Source: an uncultured Bacteroidales bacterium (GTDB taxonomy: Bacteria > Bacteroidota > Bacteroidia > Bacteroidales > Paludibacteraceae). Taken from it: DNA of 64,000 bases. Positions 46,401-55,827 of this stretch are shown piece by piece (within the stretch, counting starts at the first letter, position 1; every line of letters starts with the position of its first letter). The DNA is taken from positions 1-64,000 of the forward strand of contig CADBYS010000012.1 of NCBI GenBank assembly GCA_902798965.1, written 5' to 3'. A program made the translations under genes and the position numbers. The notes beneath the pieces were generated by a model, which searched no databases, had not been told where the DNA came from, and worked only from the letters and a program-made list of their open reading frames with translations.

Positions 46401-47168
46401 GGTGACGACACCTACACATGGCAAGGTATCAATCTCTCCAATGTAGGAACAACCTACCGTGTACGTGAGAATGGTACGATGGTTAAGAAGTTCTATGAAT
46501 CGTCCATCAAACCGATGCAGGCATTTATCATGAAACTCAGCAACGGTGAGGAAGCCACCCAGGACATTGACTACCTTAATAATGTCTATAACCCCGCAAT
46601 GGGTATTGAGCCCGCTCCCGCTCCGGCACGCAACAATGCCGCTATGAGCAGAGTGCAGATCGGCTTGTACAACGACATGTACTGGGATAACATATCGCTT
46701 ACGGAAGGTGAGCAGTTCTCGGCTGCCGAGGATAACGGCTACGATGCACCGAAGTACAACAGCACAGGTCTGATCCTGTATGCCATCAACGGCAGCGAAC
46801 GTATGGAGCGCGTAGCAACGGACAATCTGGATGGTTGGTTCCTCGGTTTGCAAGCACCTGCAGCAGGTACGTACACAATCGACTTCTCGGGTGTAGAGAA
46901 CTTCGACTATGCGCTGATCGATCGCGCTAACAATACAATCATCAACATCATGGAGGACGGTGAATATACCTTCAATGCCGCACAAGGCGAGAACAACTAC
47001 CGTTTCCAGATTGTTGCTGCAAACAAAGTGCCGACCGCAATCGACAACATGACAGCCGACAAGCAGATGACAGGCGTTTATAGCATTACCGGTCAATATC
47101 TGGGCGAGGATGTAAACGCACTGCCGAAGGGTGTATATATTATCAACGGAACTAAAGTAGTGAAATAA
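43488..47168 (+). CDS. Large secreted beta-helix surface protein 2
   Basis: 1,226 aa with signal peptide (MKKFLVFSLMTMLCVSMAWG). Residues about 50-650 are a regular parallel beta-helix of short repeats such as ATITINGGTLTY, STLNINGGSIIG, TLTMTGGEI and TLTISGGTI. A VEGDAELNIKEGATLMVGSG segment, in the same position as in protein 1, leads to a beta-rich region (about 800-1170). The end (GVYSITGQYLGEDVNALPKG, then VYIINGTKVVK) is a clear T9SS type A sorting domain. The first 12 codons and the leader match protein 1. The stop is followed 1 bp later by the 56-aa peptide start. Confidence 0.82.
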   Translation: MKKFLVFSLMTMLCVSMAWGEITNVAQLGEIIYKCDSEAEADDPSSYTYKKAYTALNKAIAAAEDGQTVIVLSDVASTYVTFGNPTGRTVTLDLNGKTLSGANTNLAINGGNKLILVNTDSNNNGCINHTGNNMSYPIWCKANAEVEINNGVTVQSEKSNSIKGASGATITINGGTLTYAGTNTLAVIGAVGSTLNINGGSIIGNPNAGNTTGLAIQAKTSSTVNMVGGTITAGNNEDNTVAGAEAASSVYLQASTLTMTGGEIRSTTTNPALYVDGFSNVAISGTVPTITSTSGDIVLNNGAIVNNIKAQSSTTLTINEGATVSSTSGYAIEATKVGEAIPSITIDGGTVEYVGSTADDVIKCNGATLTMNSGRIESTTIWDAILVNNGSQVTINGGLVTNTSTGEKAFAININANTSGSGDPIVTTLNINGGSIVSNTAQAGYGVSMYGNGATLNMTDGSINATSFAITGNGTAEYGGTAIDISGGSLSSATADAAIYHPQAGTLTISGGTITGQTGIGIKGGTLTISGGTIHAVGSNGGRVEGYNNGLNPSFAAVQIESNPGYAGNMNITVSNDATLISDSWYAFYEYTPENKNPQKETKVNSISVTGGNFQGGILISQDLATKGGFVSGGKWSKDITANVAAGKAANPIDEDPYFFEVGNPTAATAEIVNDPSKNAVLTNEDGETYAGSYSSESVGDDAEVKTSTATNQAVITKNTDVVVDQTDEENSTVVEVKKVTVEGDAELNIKEGATLMVGSGSVLLNEETTTGGLTVEAGASLVVEGLVYGSTAENFVIEGEEDKSGIVLFSPETEFIREDHPKATYRFTSKSFRDGSKWVYQRFGMPSVDGNVTVKSGNMSINSYICTWDYEADDWGTWRKIESADGLAYTDAVPFQCYELGSTNAKNAPVTYDFIVDLMGNANAPLSFKTGWNPYANSYTAPIDIKTFLNDVIEANGGNILATIYLYKDLGDDTYTWQGINLSNVGTTYRVRENGTMVKKFYESSIKPMQAFIMKLSNGEEATQDIDYLNNVYNPAMGIEPAPAPARNNAAMSRVQIGLYNDMYWDNISLTEGEQFSAAEDNGYDAPKYNSTGLILYAINGSERMERVATDNLDGWFLGLQAPAAGTYTIDFSGVENFDYALIDRANNTIINIMEDGEYTFNAAQGENNYRFQIVAANKVPTAIDNMTADKQMTGVYSITGQYLGEDVNALPKGVYIINGTKVVK

Positions 47169-47169
47169 T

Positions 47170-47340
47170 ATGAAAAAGAATAAATATACAATTCCTCAGA
47201 CTGAGAGTTTCCGTCTGACAACATCCTACATGATAATGGAAGGTATATCCGGAGGTACCGGAAGTGGGTCTGCAGGTGATCCAAATGCCCCGGAAGCACC
47301 GATGCGCTTCATTGGTAATCCGCAAGGATACGTTATTTAA
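47170..47340 (+). CDS. Small Gly-rich peptide (56 aa)
   Basis: 56 codons starting MKKNKYTIPQTESFRLTTSY, then a Gly/Ser stretch (GISGGTGSGSAGDPNAPEAP) and an NPQGYVI end. It begins 1 bp after the stop of surface protein 2, so translational coupling is likely. It is the positional counterpart of the 54-aa peptide at 40132. No signal peptide. Function unknown. Confidence 0.65.
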   Translation: MKKNKYTIPQTESFRLTTSYMIMEGISGGTGSGSAGDPNAPEAPMRFIGNPQGYVI

Positions 47341-47365
47341 TCGGATAATATCAAATAGCAAAGCA

Positions 47366-48055
47366 ATGAAAAAGTTGTTTATATCCATCCTATCCGTGAT
47401 GACAGCCATCACGATGTCAGCTATCACCTATACGGATCGAGTTTCCATCACGCTGGATGATGGCACATACACACCGAACCTGGTAGTAGGCGAATCCAAC
47501 GATCTGACTGACGGCGAGATTACCAACGGCTATGCTTCCGAGATTCAGGATTTGAGCACGATGCCATTGGCAATATATACCATCTTCGACAATGTGAAGT
47601 ACAGTTCGCTGTCGATGATGCACATGACGAACATGCCTATTGGCATCAAGACATCGGGACAAACCAGTTACACGATGTACTTCGATGACTTGACAGGCGT
47701 TGTACGGATCTACGACAAGAAGACCAAGTCAGAGATTGCTGTCACCGAAGGTGGAGATTATGCTTTCACAATTGAGGAAAGTGAGAAAAACAGCGAACTC
47801 AATAACCGCTTTGTGCTATTCTATGAGCGCCATGCAGACAATGAGTTGAAAATCTGCTATCGATACGGCAAGTTGCAGATTGAGCAGAATCCCTATCTGA
47901 CGAACATCGTGATTAAGGACGAAGAGGGAACAGAGAAGATGAATGTTCCTTCGGAGAACACGCCGCAAGAGATTGACTTGAGCAAGTTGCCTGACGGAGC
48001 ATATACCGTGGAACTAAACGAAGGGGCTGAGGTGCTCCATATACGCAAGCAGTAA
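47366..48055 (+). CDS. Secreted protein of the surface-protein unit (copy 2)
   Basis: 229 aa from MKKLFISILSVMTAITMSA, a signal peptide; the longer upstream frame overlaps the 56-aa peptide and is rejected. The C-terminal part matches the 247-aa protein of unit 1 (NPYLTNIVIKDEEG, NTPQEIDLSKLPDGAYTVEL). Function unknown. Confidence 0.72.
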   Translation: MKKLFISILSVMTAITMSAITYTDRVSITLDDGTYTPNLVVGESNDLTDGEITNGYASEIQDLSTMPLAIYTIFDNVKYSSLSMMHMTNMPIGIKTSGQTSYTMYFDDLTGVVRIYDKKTKSEIAVTEGGDYAFTIEESEKNSELNNRFVLFYERHADNELKICYRYGKLQIEQNPYLTNIVIKDEEGTEKMNVPSENTPQEIDLSKLPDGAYTVELNEGAEVLHIRKQ

Positions 48056-48057
48056 AG

Positions 48058-48113
48058 AGTCGAAAGTCAAAAGTCGAAAGTCGAAAGCTTTCAGACGAAA
48101 GTCGATAGTTTTA
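48058..48113 (+). repeat. Heptamer array AGTCGAA
   Basis: Eight 7-mers all beginning AG (AGTCGAA, AGTCAAA, AGTCGAA, AGTCGAA, AGCTTTC, AGACGAA, AGTCGAT, AGTTTTA) in the spacer before the 1,610-aa gene. Confidence 0.8.
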
Positions 48114-48132
48114 AGAGGCGACACGGGGAACA

Positions 48133-51100
48133 ATGCGACGTAGATACCTACGATATATTACCCTACTGATGAATATGTTATGTCTGCTGCCGATGATGGC
48201 AGTAGATATAACTATCCGTACCGACGAGGCATCGCCGGTGCGGTTCGTATACGGTTGTCAGGTATTTACGCATTCGGGCACATATACCAACGTGGAGTAT
48301 GAAGGCGAACTGCGGACGCTGAATTTGAGGTTTGAATGCAACAAGAGCTACAGCAGTCTTTCGCAAACCATCGAGCTTGGGCAAGACGCGCTGTTCGGCT
48401 GCAAGGTTATTCATCCCGAAGTTGCCGGCGTTTCCACTTACTACGATACCCTCGTGAACAGCAAAGGCTGTGATAGTATCGTTACGCTGACGCTGACTGC
48501 AGTTGAACCGCCGGCTTGCGCGGTTGTGCACTCTGCTATAGAGGGCAGCATATACGAGGGCGATACGTTCCTATTTGGCTGCAAGGTGCTGACCGAGGCA
48601 GGTACATATCACGATACCCTACCCGGCGCTGCTGTTACGGGCTGCGATAGTATTGTCACGCTGACGCTGACTGTAGTAGAGCCGCCGGCTTGCGAGGATG
48701 TGCACTATGCGTACGAGGACAGTATCTATGAGGGAGAGAAATACCTCTTCGGCTGCAAGGTGCTGATCGAAGCGGGCGAATATAAAGATACCCTGTCGGG
48801 TGCGGCGGTTACAGGTTGCGATAGTATTGTTACCTTGACGCTGAGTTACAAGACTCCTCTGCCGCTGTGTGAGGATGTGTACTATGCTTACGAGGACAGC
48901 ATCTATGAGGGAGAGAAATATCTGTTCGGCTGCAAGGTGCTGACTGAGGCGGGCGAATATAAAGATACCTTGCTTAACGGCTCTGCCAACGGTTGCGATA
49001 GTATCGTAACGCTCACGCTCAAAATCATGACGATCGTGTATGACTCTGTGCGGCAAGCGCATTACGGGGAAGTAGCCGAAACCTTCTGTAAGGGAACAAG
49101 TATCACAACCGTCAGCGGCAAAGAGTTGACCGTGAACGGAGCATTGGTATTCAACGATACCGTGCTGAACTTCCGCCCAATGGAAACGGATGAGGTCAAC
49201 CACAAACATATCTACCACGATACGATCGTTTCGTACCAACTGAATGTATGGCCGATAGCGGAAAGTGCGTTCGAGGACAGCATCTACGAGGGAGAGAAGT
49301 ACCTGTTCGGTTGCCGAGTGATAGATACAGCAGGCATATATGTCGATACCTTGATTAACGGCTCTGCCAACGGTTGCGACAGTATCGTAACGCTGACGCT
49401 GAAGATTATGCCGCCGCTGTATGATTCCATCCGTCAGCCGCATTACGGGGAAGTAATCGAAACACTGTGTAAGGGAACAATCCTCACAACAGTAAGCGGC
49501 AACAAACTGACCGTGAACGGCGCGATGGAGTTCAACGATACATTGCTTAACTTCATTCCGATGGAAACGGATGAGGTGAACCGCAGGCATATATACCACG
49601 ATACGATCGTGACCTACCAACTGGATGTATGGGATGAGGCGAGAGGATACATGGAGGATAGTATCTACTTCAACGAGACCTACCTCTTCCACTGCGAGCA
49701 GTTGACCGATACGGGTACTTATACCCACACTCTGCCAGGGCAAAGCATGCACGGCTGCGACAGTATCATCACCCTGCACCTTACGCTGCGCACCCACTAC
49801 GACTCGATACGCATATACAACGAGGGTGAGCAATATGATACCATCTGCCTTGGTGAGACATATACCTCTATCAGCGGCAAACGCACAACGATCAGCGGCG
49901 AAACGGCTTTCAGCGACACATTGTCGGATTACAAGGAGATGCTGGTAGATGACGAGAATCATATACGCATCTATTACGACACCGTTGTTTCGTACCATAT
50001 ATCGGTTTGGGAAACGGCAGAAGGATTTGCTACGGATAGCATCTACGAAGGAGAAACATACCTCTTCCACTGCGAGCAGTTGACAGATTCGGGCACATAT
50101 ACGCATGTATTGCCCAAACAAAGCATACACGGTTGCGACAGTACTATCACCTTGCACCTGACATTCCGAACGAAGTATGACTCCATTCGCGTATATCATC
50201 CGGGAGATACAATCGTAACCGTTTGTCCGGGAACCGTATATACCATTGGCGGCAAGGACTATGCGGTAACCGAAGGTTTGGAGGTAACCGACACCATCGC
50301 GGACTTCATTGACATGGAAACCGATGATATCCATCATCAGTATATCTACCACGATTCGCTGCTGACCTACCACTTCAGTCTGTGGGAGACCGCAAGAGGA
50401 TACATGGAGGATAGTATCTACTTCAACGAGACCTACCTCTTCCATTGCGAGCAGTTGACCGATACGGGTACTTATACCCACACTCTGCCCGGGCAAAGCA
50501 TGCACGGCTGCGACAGTATCATCACTTTGCACCTGACGCTGCGCACCTATTATGATTCCGTGCGCGTATATGTTACAGGCGAGCAATATGACACGGTTTG
50601 CGTAGGGGAGGAGTACATCTCCATCGGCGGCAAGCTGACAACCATCAATGGCGAAACGGCTTTCAGCGACACACTAACCGACTACATTGACATGTACCCG
50701 GATGATGCTAACCATCACCGCGTATATACAGATTCGGTAGTTACGTACCACATATCCGTTTGGCAACCGACCGAAAGCAGCATTGAGGATAGTATCTATG
50801 CCGGGCAAACATACCTCTTCCACGGCGAGCAGTTGACCGACACCGGCATATATGTTCACACCCTGCGCGGACAAAACATGCGTGGCTGCGACAGTATCGT
50901 TACGCTGCACCTGAAGATGTGGACTCCTGTTTACAACACCCTTTACGAATACCATATAGCCGAATTGTATGATACGGTTTGTCCGGGTGCACCATTTACG
51001 GCATATAGCGGCAAGGAATATGAGATTAAGGCAGCGCAAACGATCTACGATACGGTTGCGGATTACCTGCCGATGCAGGTTGACAAATACCAATTCACTT

Positions 51101-52965
51101 ACACCTACCATGATACGGTTAACATCTATCATCTATCCCTTTGGACTCCGGGTGATAGTCTGATAACCGATAGTATCTACAAAGGTGAAAGTTATCCATT
51201 CCGCGGCAGGCAACTGACTGACGCAGGTACGTATCGCGATACTCTCCGCGGCGCAGATATGCACGAATGCGACAGTATCGTTACGCTGGTACTGACTTAT
51301 AGGCAACCCGAGCCGCTCACTCCGCCGGAGATAGAACCTTGCGACACGGTTTGGTACCCATTCGCAGACAGCATTGCTGAGGGCGAGAAATATCTGTTCG
51401 GTTGCCAAATGTTGGATACGATAGGCACATTTACCGATACACTGCACAACGCTGCTGCCAACGGTTGCGACAGTATCGTCATACTCACGCTGACCTACAA
51501 GCAGCCCGAGCCGATAGTGATCTATGATTCCGTGCGCACCTATGTATATGGAGAGATATATGATACGGTCTGCTTGGGCAACACGTATATGATTGCCGAC
51601 AGGATCTATACCGTAGAGGCAGAGATGGCGGTAAGCGACACCCTGACGGATTACCTGCCGATGCGCGTGGATGAGGAACTGCATCAGCATATCTATACGG
51701 ATTCCGTGACGACCTATTACCTGTCAGTATGGCTGCCGAGCGACAGCACCGTACAAGACAGTATCATCTTAGGCGATTCGTACGTGTTTGGTACGGACAC
51801 GATCACTCCGAGCGAGTTGGGTGAGCTTATCCGGTACGACACCCTGCCTAACGCTCACGGCTGCGACAGTATCGTAACGATGGAGTTGAAGGTACTGGAG
51901 GTATTCACCATCCGCGAATATGTCTATGCCGCCAAGCAAGATACACTGTGCAAGGGCGATAGTTACACCTACGGCGAGCACTCACTGACCCTGAGCGGCG
52001 ACACGGTGGTAAGCGATACGGTAGTTGCGGTACGCGTAGTTGAGGACGAGGAGCAGCACACCGTCACCTACACAGATTCGGTGACTACCCACACCCTGTA
52101 TGTATGGCACAATGAGCTGAACATCAACATCGGCGAGCTGAACTGGGGTTATGCCTTCTGCGGCACTCCGTATAGCGGCGACACCGCAGTACTGCAAACA
52201 TTGCGCGAGGCGATAGAAGCAGACGAACTGTTCCAAAGCGACACAACGATCCGTGTGCTATACAAGGACAGTACAGGCAACTATGTGCCCTACACCGGCA
52301 GCGAGATTGCAGCCACCATGGATGAGTTGTCGCTGCGCATAGAGGTAAGCAATGCCTGCGGCATACTGCGCTACGACACAACATTAGTCATAGCACAGCC
52401 CGACTACGAGAAAGGCGTTGAGTTCACCGATATGCCTGCCGTATCGAAGTACAACGACTGGCTGCTGATGGTTGATCTGGATTCGCTGAACAACTACTAC
52501 GGCCTGTATCCCGAGCCCGACAGCGTGCGCTGGTATCGCATTGTGGGCGATGAGATAGATATATCGGCGGATGAGTTGGTAGGCACAGGTTACTACTACA
52601 CCGACGACCGTCATCTGGTAGGTAAGTACTACGCTATCATCTCGATGCCCGAAACCCGCGACGAGTGCGGCGGCACATGGAGCACACGCGTGCTCGTTCA
52701 TTCGCCGGCTAACGCACCGCTATTGCTCGCGCCGAACATCGGCAAGCCGGGCAAGCCGATGAGTCTGTACAACCTGATTGCCGACCTGCCGACCACCCTA
52801 AGCATATACAACGCTGAGGGAATACAGCTGCTGACGTGGACGCACACCAGCGATGGAACGAAAGCCGCAGCTGTGCCGACCCAAGGATTGCAGTCGGGCG
52901 TTTACCTGCTATACGTAAGCAACGCCGAGCAGCGGGAAGCTATACGATTCATCATTCGACAATAG
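48133..52965 (+). CDS. Giant cell-surface repeat protein with C-terminal sorting domain
   Basis: 1,610 aa. A weak signal peptide (YITLLMNMLCLLPMMAVD) is followed by 12 copies of a module built as DSIYEGEKYLFGC, xxLTxAGxYxDTL, GCDSIVTLTL, spaced by 40 to about 130 residues; longer versions add an HYGEVxET-TVSGKxLTVNG block. Each module has two Cys, one in FGC/FHC and one in GCDS. Similar GCDS(I/V) modules are known in large exported Bacteroidota proteins. The end (LPTTLSIYNAEGIQLLTW to SGVYLLYVSNAEQREAIRFI) is a T9SS type A sorting domain. Probably surface-anchored. The OM-barrel gene starts 12 bp later behind AGGAGG, so they form an operon. Confidence 0.82.
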   Translation: MRRRYLRYITLLMNMLCLLPMMAVDITIRTDEASPVRFVYGCQVFTHSGTYTNVEYEGELRTLNLRFECNKSYSSLSQTIELGQDALFGCKVIHPEVAGVSTYYDTLVNSKGCDSIVTLTLTAVEPPACAVVHSAIEGSIYEGDTFLFGCKVLTEAGTYHDTLPGAAVTGCDSIVTLTLTVVEPPACEDVHYAYEDSIYEGEKYLFGCKVLIEAGEYKDTLSGAAVTGCDSIVTLTLSYKTPLPLCEDVYYAYEDSIYEGEKYLFGCKVLTEAGEYKDTLLNGSANGCDSIVTLTLKIMTIVYDSVRQAHYGEVAETFCKGTSITTVSGKELTVNGALVFNDTVLNFRPMETDEVNHKHIYHDTIVSYQLNVWPIAESAFEDSIYEGEKYLFGCRVIDTAGIYVDTLINGSANGCDSIVTLTLKIMPPLYDSIRQPHYGEVIETLCKGTILTTVSGNKLTVNGAMEFNDTLLNFIPMETDEVNRRHIYHDTIVTYQLDVWDEARGYMEDSIYFNETYLFHCEQLTDTGTYTHTLPGQSMHGCDSIITLHLTLRTHYDSIRIYNEGEQYDTICLGETYTSISGKRTTISGETAFSDTLSDYKEMLVDDENHIRIYYDTVVSYHISVWETAEGFATDSIYEGETYLFHCEQLTDSGTYTHVLPKQSIHGCDSTITLHLTFRTKYDSIRVYHPGDTIVTVCPGTVYTIGGKDYAVTEGLEVTDTIADFIDMETDDIHHQYIYHDSLLTYHFSLWETARGYMEDSIYFNETYLFHCEQLTDTGTYTHTLPGQSMHGCDSIITLHLTLRTYYDSVRVYVTGEQYDTVCVGEEYISIGGKLTTINGETAFSDTLTDYIDMYPDDANHHRVYTDSVVTYHISVWQPTESSIEDSIYAGQTYLFHGEQLTDTGIYVHTLRGQNMRGCDSIVTLHLKMWTPVYNTLYEYHIAELYDTVCPGAPFTAYSGKEYEIKAAQTIYDTVADYLPMQVDKYQFTYTYHDTVNIYHLSLWTPGDSLITDSIYKGESYPFRGRQLTDAGTYRDTLRGADMHECDSIVTLVLTYRQPEPLTPPEIEPCDTVWYPFADSIAEGEKYLFGCQMLDTIGTFTDTLHNAAANGCDSIVILTLTYKQPEPIVIYDSVRTYVYGEIYDTVCLGNTYMIADRIYTVEAEMAVSDTLTDYLPMRVDEELHQHIYTDSVTTYYLSVWLPSDSTVQDSIILGDSYVFGTDTITPSELGELIRYDTLPNAHGCDSIVTMELKVLEVFTIREYVYAAKQDTLCKGDSYTYGEHSLTLSGDTVVSDTVVAVRVVEDEEQHTVTYTDSVTTHTLYVWHNELNINIGELNWGYAFCGTPYSGDTAVLQTLREAIEADELFQSDTTIRVLYKDSTGNYVPYTGSEIAATMDELSLRIEVSNACGILRYDTTLVIAQPDYEKGVEFTDMPAVSKYNDWLLMVDLDSLNNYYGLYPEPDSVRWYRIVGDEIDISADELVGTGYYYTDDRHLVGKYYAIISMPETRDECGGTWSTRVLVHSPANAPLLLAPNIGKPGKPMSLYNLIADLPTTLSIYNAEGIQLLTWTHTSDGTKAAAVPTQGLQSGVYLLYVSNAEQREAIRFIIRQ

Positions 52966-52977
52966 GAGGACACCGAA

Positions 52978-54537
52978 ATGAACAAGTATATACGCATCAT
53001 ATTCCTGTTGTTGATAAGCCTTACGGCCTATCTGCCTGCACGTGCCGCCTTGCCTGACGACGAGGTGGTGATAGGCCACTATGCACAGCGCGACGAGGAA
53101 CTGCAAGAGATAGGCGAAGTGGCTGCCGACGACTATCAGTTCAAGGTGGGCGATACAATCATCATCCGTAAGGAGCAGAAGACTTACCTGACGGGCGAGA
53201 ATATATCGAACTGGGTATATTACGTACGCCACAGGATTGCTCAGGTTGGCGGTAAGCGATTCCCGAACGGTGCGCTGCTGGAGGGTATCAACTCGTGGGT
53301 TGACCCCAAGAACGACCTGCTGCTGCTCGGATCTGCCGACCGAAGCGACACCGCCCTGCTGCGTGTGAACTTCGACCGCCCGTTCATCCTGGAGCGACTG
53401 CAAGAGCTGGAAGAGATGACCGAGGAGGATAAGCGGAAGATACAACAGATGGCCGAGGAGTACAACATGACCACGATGATCAACGAGGCGCGCGAGCAAC
53501 ATATACGCGACAGTATAGCCGCCGTGGAGCGCGCCAAGTTTGTGCGCGATAGCATATCCAAGGCAGCCGCAGCCCGGAAAGCACGCGAGAAGTTCGTGCG
53601 CGACAGCTTAGCCCGCGAGGAAGCACTGGCACTTGCCGCCAAACGTGCGCGGGAAAAAGCTATCCGCGACAGTCTGATTGCCGTGCGCAACGCCCGCCGC
53701 GACAGCTTGCAAGCCTTGTACGCCTCGCTTGCCGACAAACCCTTCAGCCGTGTAGGAATAGGTCTGCGGGGAGGCTTGGCTTCAATGATGCAAAAGACTA
53801 TGCCCGAAGCCAACGGCAAGTGGAAGATAGGTTTCGATGCCCTGCTGGATGCGCAATACGCCTACTACTGGCGGCCGTACAACATGCCGGAGATGGGTAT
53901 CATGACAGGCTTGAGCATCGGTTACGCGCGCAACGGCGTAACGGCGCAAGGCGAACGGACATTCGACTTCACCGATGAGGACGGCGACAACGTACGCTAC
54001 ACCATCACAGGCGCTAACGCCGTGGAGAATGACGGATCGCTCACCATAGAGATTCCCGCGATGTTCACGATGATCATTAAGGAGCATTACTTCGTGAATG
54101 TAGGCGCACGATTCGCTATACCCGTATTCAGTCACTACAGCCAGACACTCACCGCCACGGATATCGATGCCTGGAACATGACCAAGAACGTACATGTGCC
54201 CAACGAGATCATTACCGGCAAGGTGACCGACGACATGCTGCTGCAGAAGGCGAAAACGAACCTGTCACGGCTGAACATTATGCTGTCGGCAGAAGGCGGC
54301 TACGAACTGAAGATTCAGGATACGGAATTGGGCATCGGCGTGTATGTCGATTACAGTCTGTTTTCCATTTACCCGAACGATCCGACCGGCAAGCAACTGA
54401 TAGGCATCGTGCCGCCCAGCACCGAATCGCCGGCTGTAGTAACGGTAACACCTGTCACGGAGGCGTATGTCAAGAGGAACGGTTTAGGATTCTTTGACGC
54501 CGGTATCAAGGTGGTATATCACTTTAAGAAATTCTAA
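52978..54537 (+). CDS. Outer-membrane barrel protein with coiled-coil linker
   Basis: 519 aa. Signal peptide MNKYIRIIFLLLISLTAYLPARA. An N-terminal domain (about 25-130, VGDTIIIRKEQKTYLTGENISNWVYY) could be a small ligand-binding fold. Residues about 135-255 are a charged coiled coil with repeated RDSI/RDSL units. The C-terminal 260 residues alternate as in a beta-barrel and end FFDAGIKVVYHFKKF. This suggests a periplasmic arm attached to an outer-membrane barrel, perhaps anchoring or helping export of the giant protein encoded upstream. A strong AGGAGG precedes the ATG, unusual for Bacteroidota. Confidence 0.7.
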   Translation: MNKYIRIIFLLLISLTAYLPARAALPDDEVVIGHYAQRDEELQEIGEVAADDYQFKVGDTIIIRKEQKTYLTGENISNWVYYVRHRIAQVGGKRFPNGALLEGINSWVDPKNDLLLLGSADRSDTALLRVNFDRPFILERLQELEEMTEEDKRKIQQMAEEYNMTTMINEAREQHIRDSIAAVERAKFVRDSISKAAAARKAREKFVRDSLAREEALALAAKRAREKAIRDSLIAVRNARRDSLQALYASLADKPFSRVGIGLRGGLASMMQKTMPEANGKWKIGFDALLDAQYAYYWRPYNMPEMGIMTGLSIGYARNGVTAQGERTFDFTDEDGDNVRYTITGANAVENDGSLTIEIPAMFTMIIKEHYFVNVGARFAIPVFSHYSQTLTATDIDAWNMTKNVHVPNEIITGKVTDDMLLQKAKTNLSRLNIMLSAEGGYELKIQDTELGIGVYVDYSLFSIYPNDPTGKQLIGIVPPSTESPAVVTVTPVTEAYVKRNGLGFFDAGIKVVYHFKKF

Positions 54538-54539
54538 AT

Positions 54540-54587
54540 GTTAAGTTGTTAAGTCGTTAAATTGTTAAGCTGTTAAACTGTTACGGA
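54540..54587. repeat. Octamer array GTTAAGTT
   Basis: Six 8-mers (GTTAAGTT, GTTAAGTC, GTTAAATT, GTTAAGCT, GTTAAACT, GTTACGGA) directly after the barrel-protein stop. Confidence 0.8.
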
Positions 54588-54596
54588 TGAATAAAA

Positions 54597-54624
54597 TAAG
54601 AGCCGCCTTGTGGGGCGGCTCTTA
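54597..54624. terminator. Terminator between the barrel gene and gapA
   Basis: Stem TAAGAGCCGCC/GGCGGCTCTTA (11 bp, 6-nt loop). On the minus strand it is followed by TTTTATTC, so it serves gapA best; it may also work for the convergent gene. Confidence 0.85.
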
Positions 54625-54645
54625 CTTGGGTTGTACGGGACTGAA

Positions 54646-55713
54646 TTACTTGAGCTCAGCGAGGTACTTAATGGTGCGAACCATCTGGCTGGTGTAGCTG
54701 TTCTCGTTGTCGTACCAGCTAACAACCTGTACCTGATAGGTGTCGTCGTCGATCTTGGCAACCATGGTCTGGGTAGCGTCGAAGAGCGAGCCGAAACGCA
54801 TACCGATAACGTCGCTTGATACGATCTCATCCTCGGTGTAACCGAAGGACTCGGTCTGAGCAGCCTTCATAGCAGCGTTGATACCCTCTTTGGTGATGTC
54901 TTTACCCTTAACAACTGCAACCAGGATAGTGGTCGATCCGGTAGGAGTCGGAACACGCTGTGCGCTACCGATGAGCTTACCGTTCAGTTCAGGAATAACG
55001 AGACCGATAGCCTTGGCAGCACCGGTGCTGTTCGGAACGATGTTCTGAGCACCTGCGCGGCTACGACGGAGATCACCCTTACGTTGCGGGCCGTCGAGAA
55101 TCATCTGGTCGCCGGTGTAAGCGTGGATGGTACTCATGATACCGCTCTGGATCGGAGCATACTTGTGCAGAGCTGCAGCCATAGGAGCCAAGCAGTTCGT
55201 GGTGCAAGAAGCAGCAGAGATAACGGTGTCAGCCGGAGTCAGAGTCTTGTGGTTAACATTGTAAACAATGGTGGGCAGATCGTTGCCTGCGGGAGCAGAG
55301 ATAACAACTTTCTTTGCGCCAGCCTCGATGTGAGCAGAAGCCTTAGCCTTGCTGGTATAGAAACCTGTGCACTCGAGAACAACGTCGATACCGAGCTCGC
55401 CCCAAGGCAGCTCAGCTGCATTCGGCTTAGCATAGATAGTGATCTCCTTGCCGTCAACGATGATCGAACCCGGAGTTACAACAGTCTTACCGTCCTCTGC
55501 GAGAACAGCATCCTTATAAGCTACAGTGTGCTTACCCTCACCGAACTTGCCGGCGAAACCACCTTGAGCGGTGTCATATTTCAGCAGGTGAGCCAACATC
55601 TTCGGGCTTGTCAAGTCGTTGATTGCAACTACCTCATAACCCTCAGCTTCAAACATCTGACGGAAAGCCAGACGACCAATACGGCCAAAGCCGTTAATAG
55701 CTACTTTTGTCAT
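54646..55713 (-). CDS. gapA: Glyceraldehyde-3-phosphate dehydrogenase
   Basis: 355 aa. NAD-binding [12 protein letters not shown] at the N-terminus, catalytic Cys in [12 protein letters not shown], and [13 protein letters not shown] near the C-terminus. It oxidises glyceraldehyde-3-phosphate to 1,3-bisphosphoglycerate in glycolysis. A typical slightly long Bacteroidales form. Single gene with its own promoter and terminator. Confidence 0.98.
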   Translation of the reverse strand: MTKVAINGFGRIGRLAFRQMFEAEGYEVVAINDLTSPKMLAHLLKYDTAQGGFAGKFGEGKHTVAYKDAVLAEDGKTVVTPGSIIVDGKEITIYAKPNAAELPWGELGIDVVLECTGFYTSKAKASAHIEAGAKKVVISAPAGNDLPTIVYNVNHKTLTPADTVISAASCTTNCLAPMAAALHKYAPIQSGIMSTIHAYTGDQMILDGPQRKGDLRRSRAGAQNIVPNSTGAAKAIGLVIPELNGKLIGSAQRVPTPTGSTTILVAVVKGKDITKEGINAAMKAAQTESFGYTEDEIVSSDVIGMRFGSLFDATQTMVAKIDDDTYQVQVVSWYDNENSYTSQMVRTIKYLAELK

Positions 55714-55827
55714 AGATTGTAAAATTAATTTTATTTTGGTTGTTAAATTGTGTCCAATTATTTGGTTTTAATCGTACCAATATACTCATTGAAGAGCCGG
55801 CCAATAGCCACTACATCAAATTCGGCG

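Noticed and set aside
48619..50586. 655-codon open frame antisense to the giant repeat protein
   Set aside because: It mirrors the periodic sense repeats and has no signal peptide or family motif.
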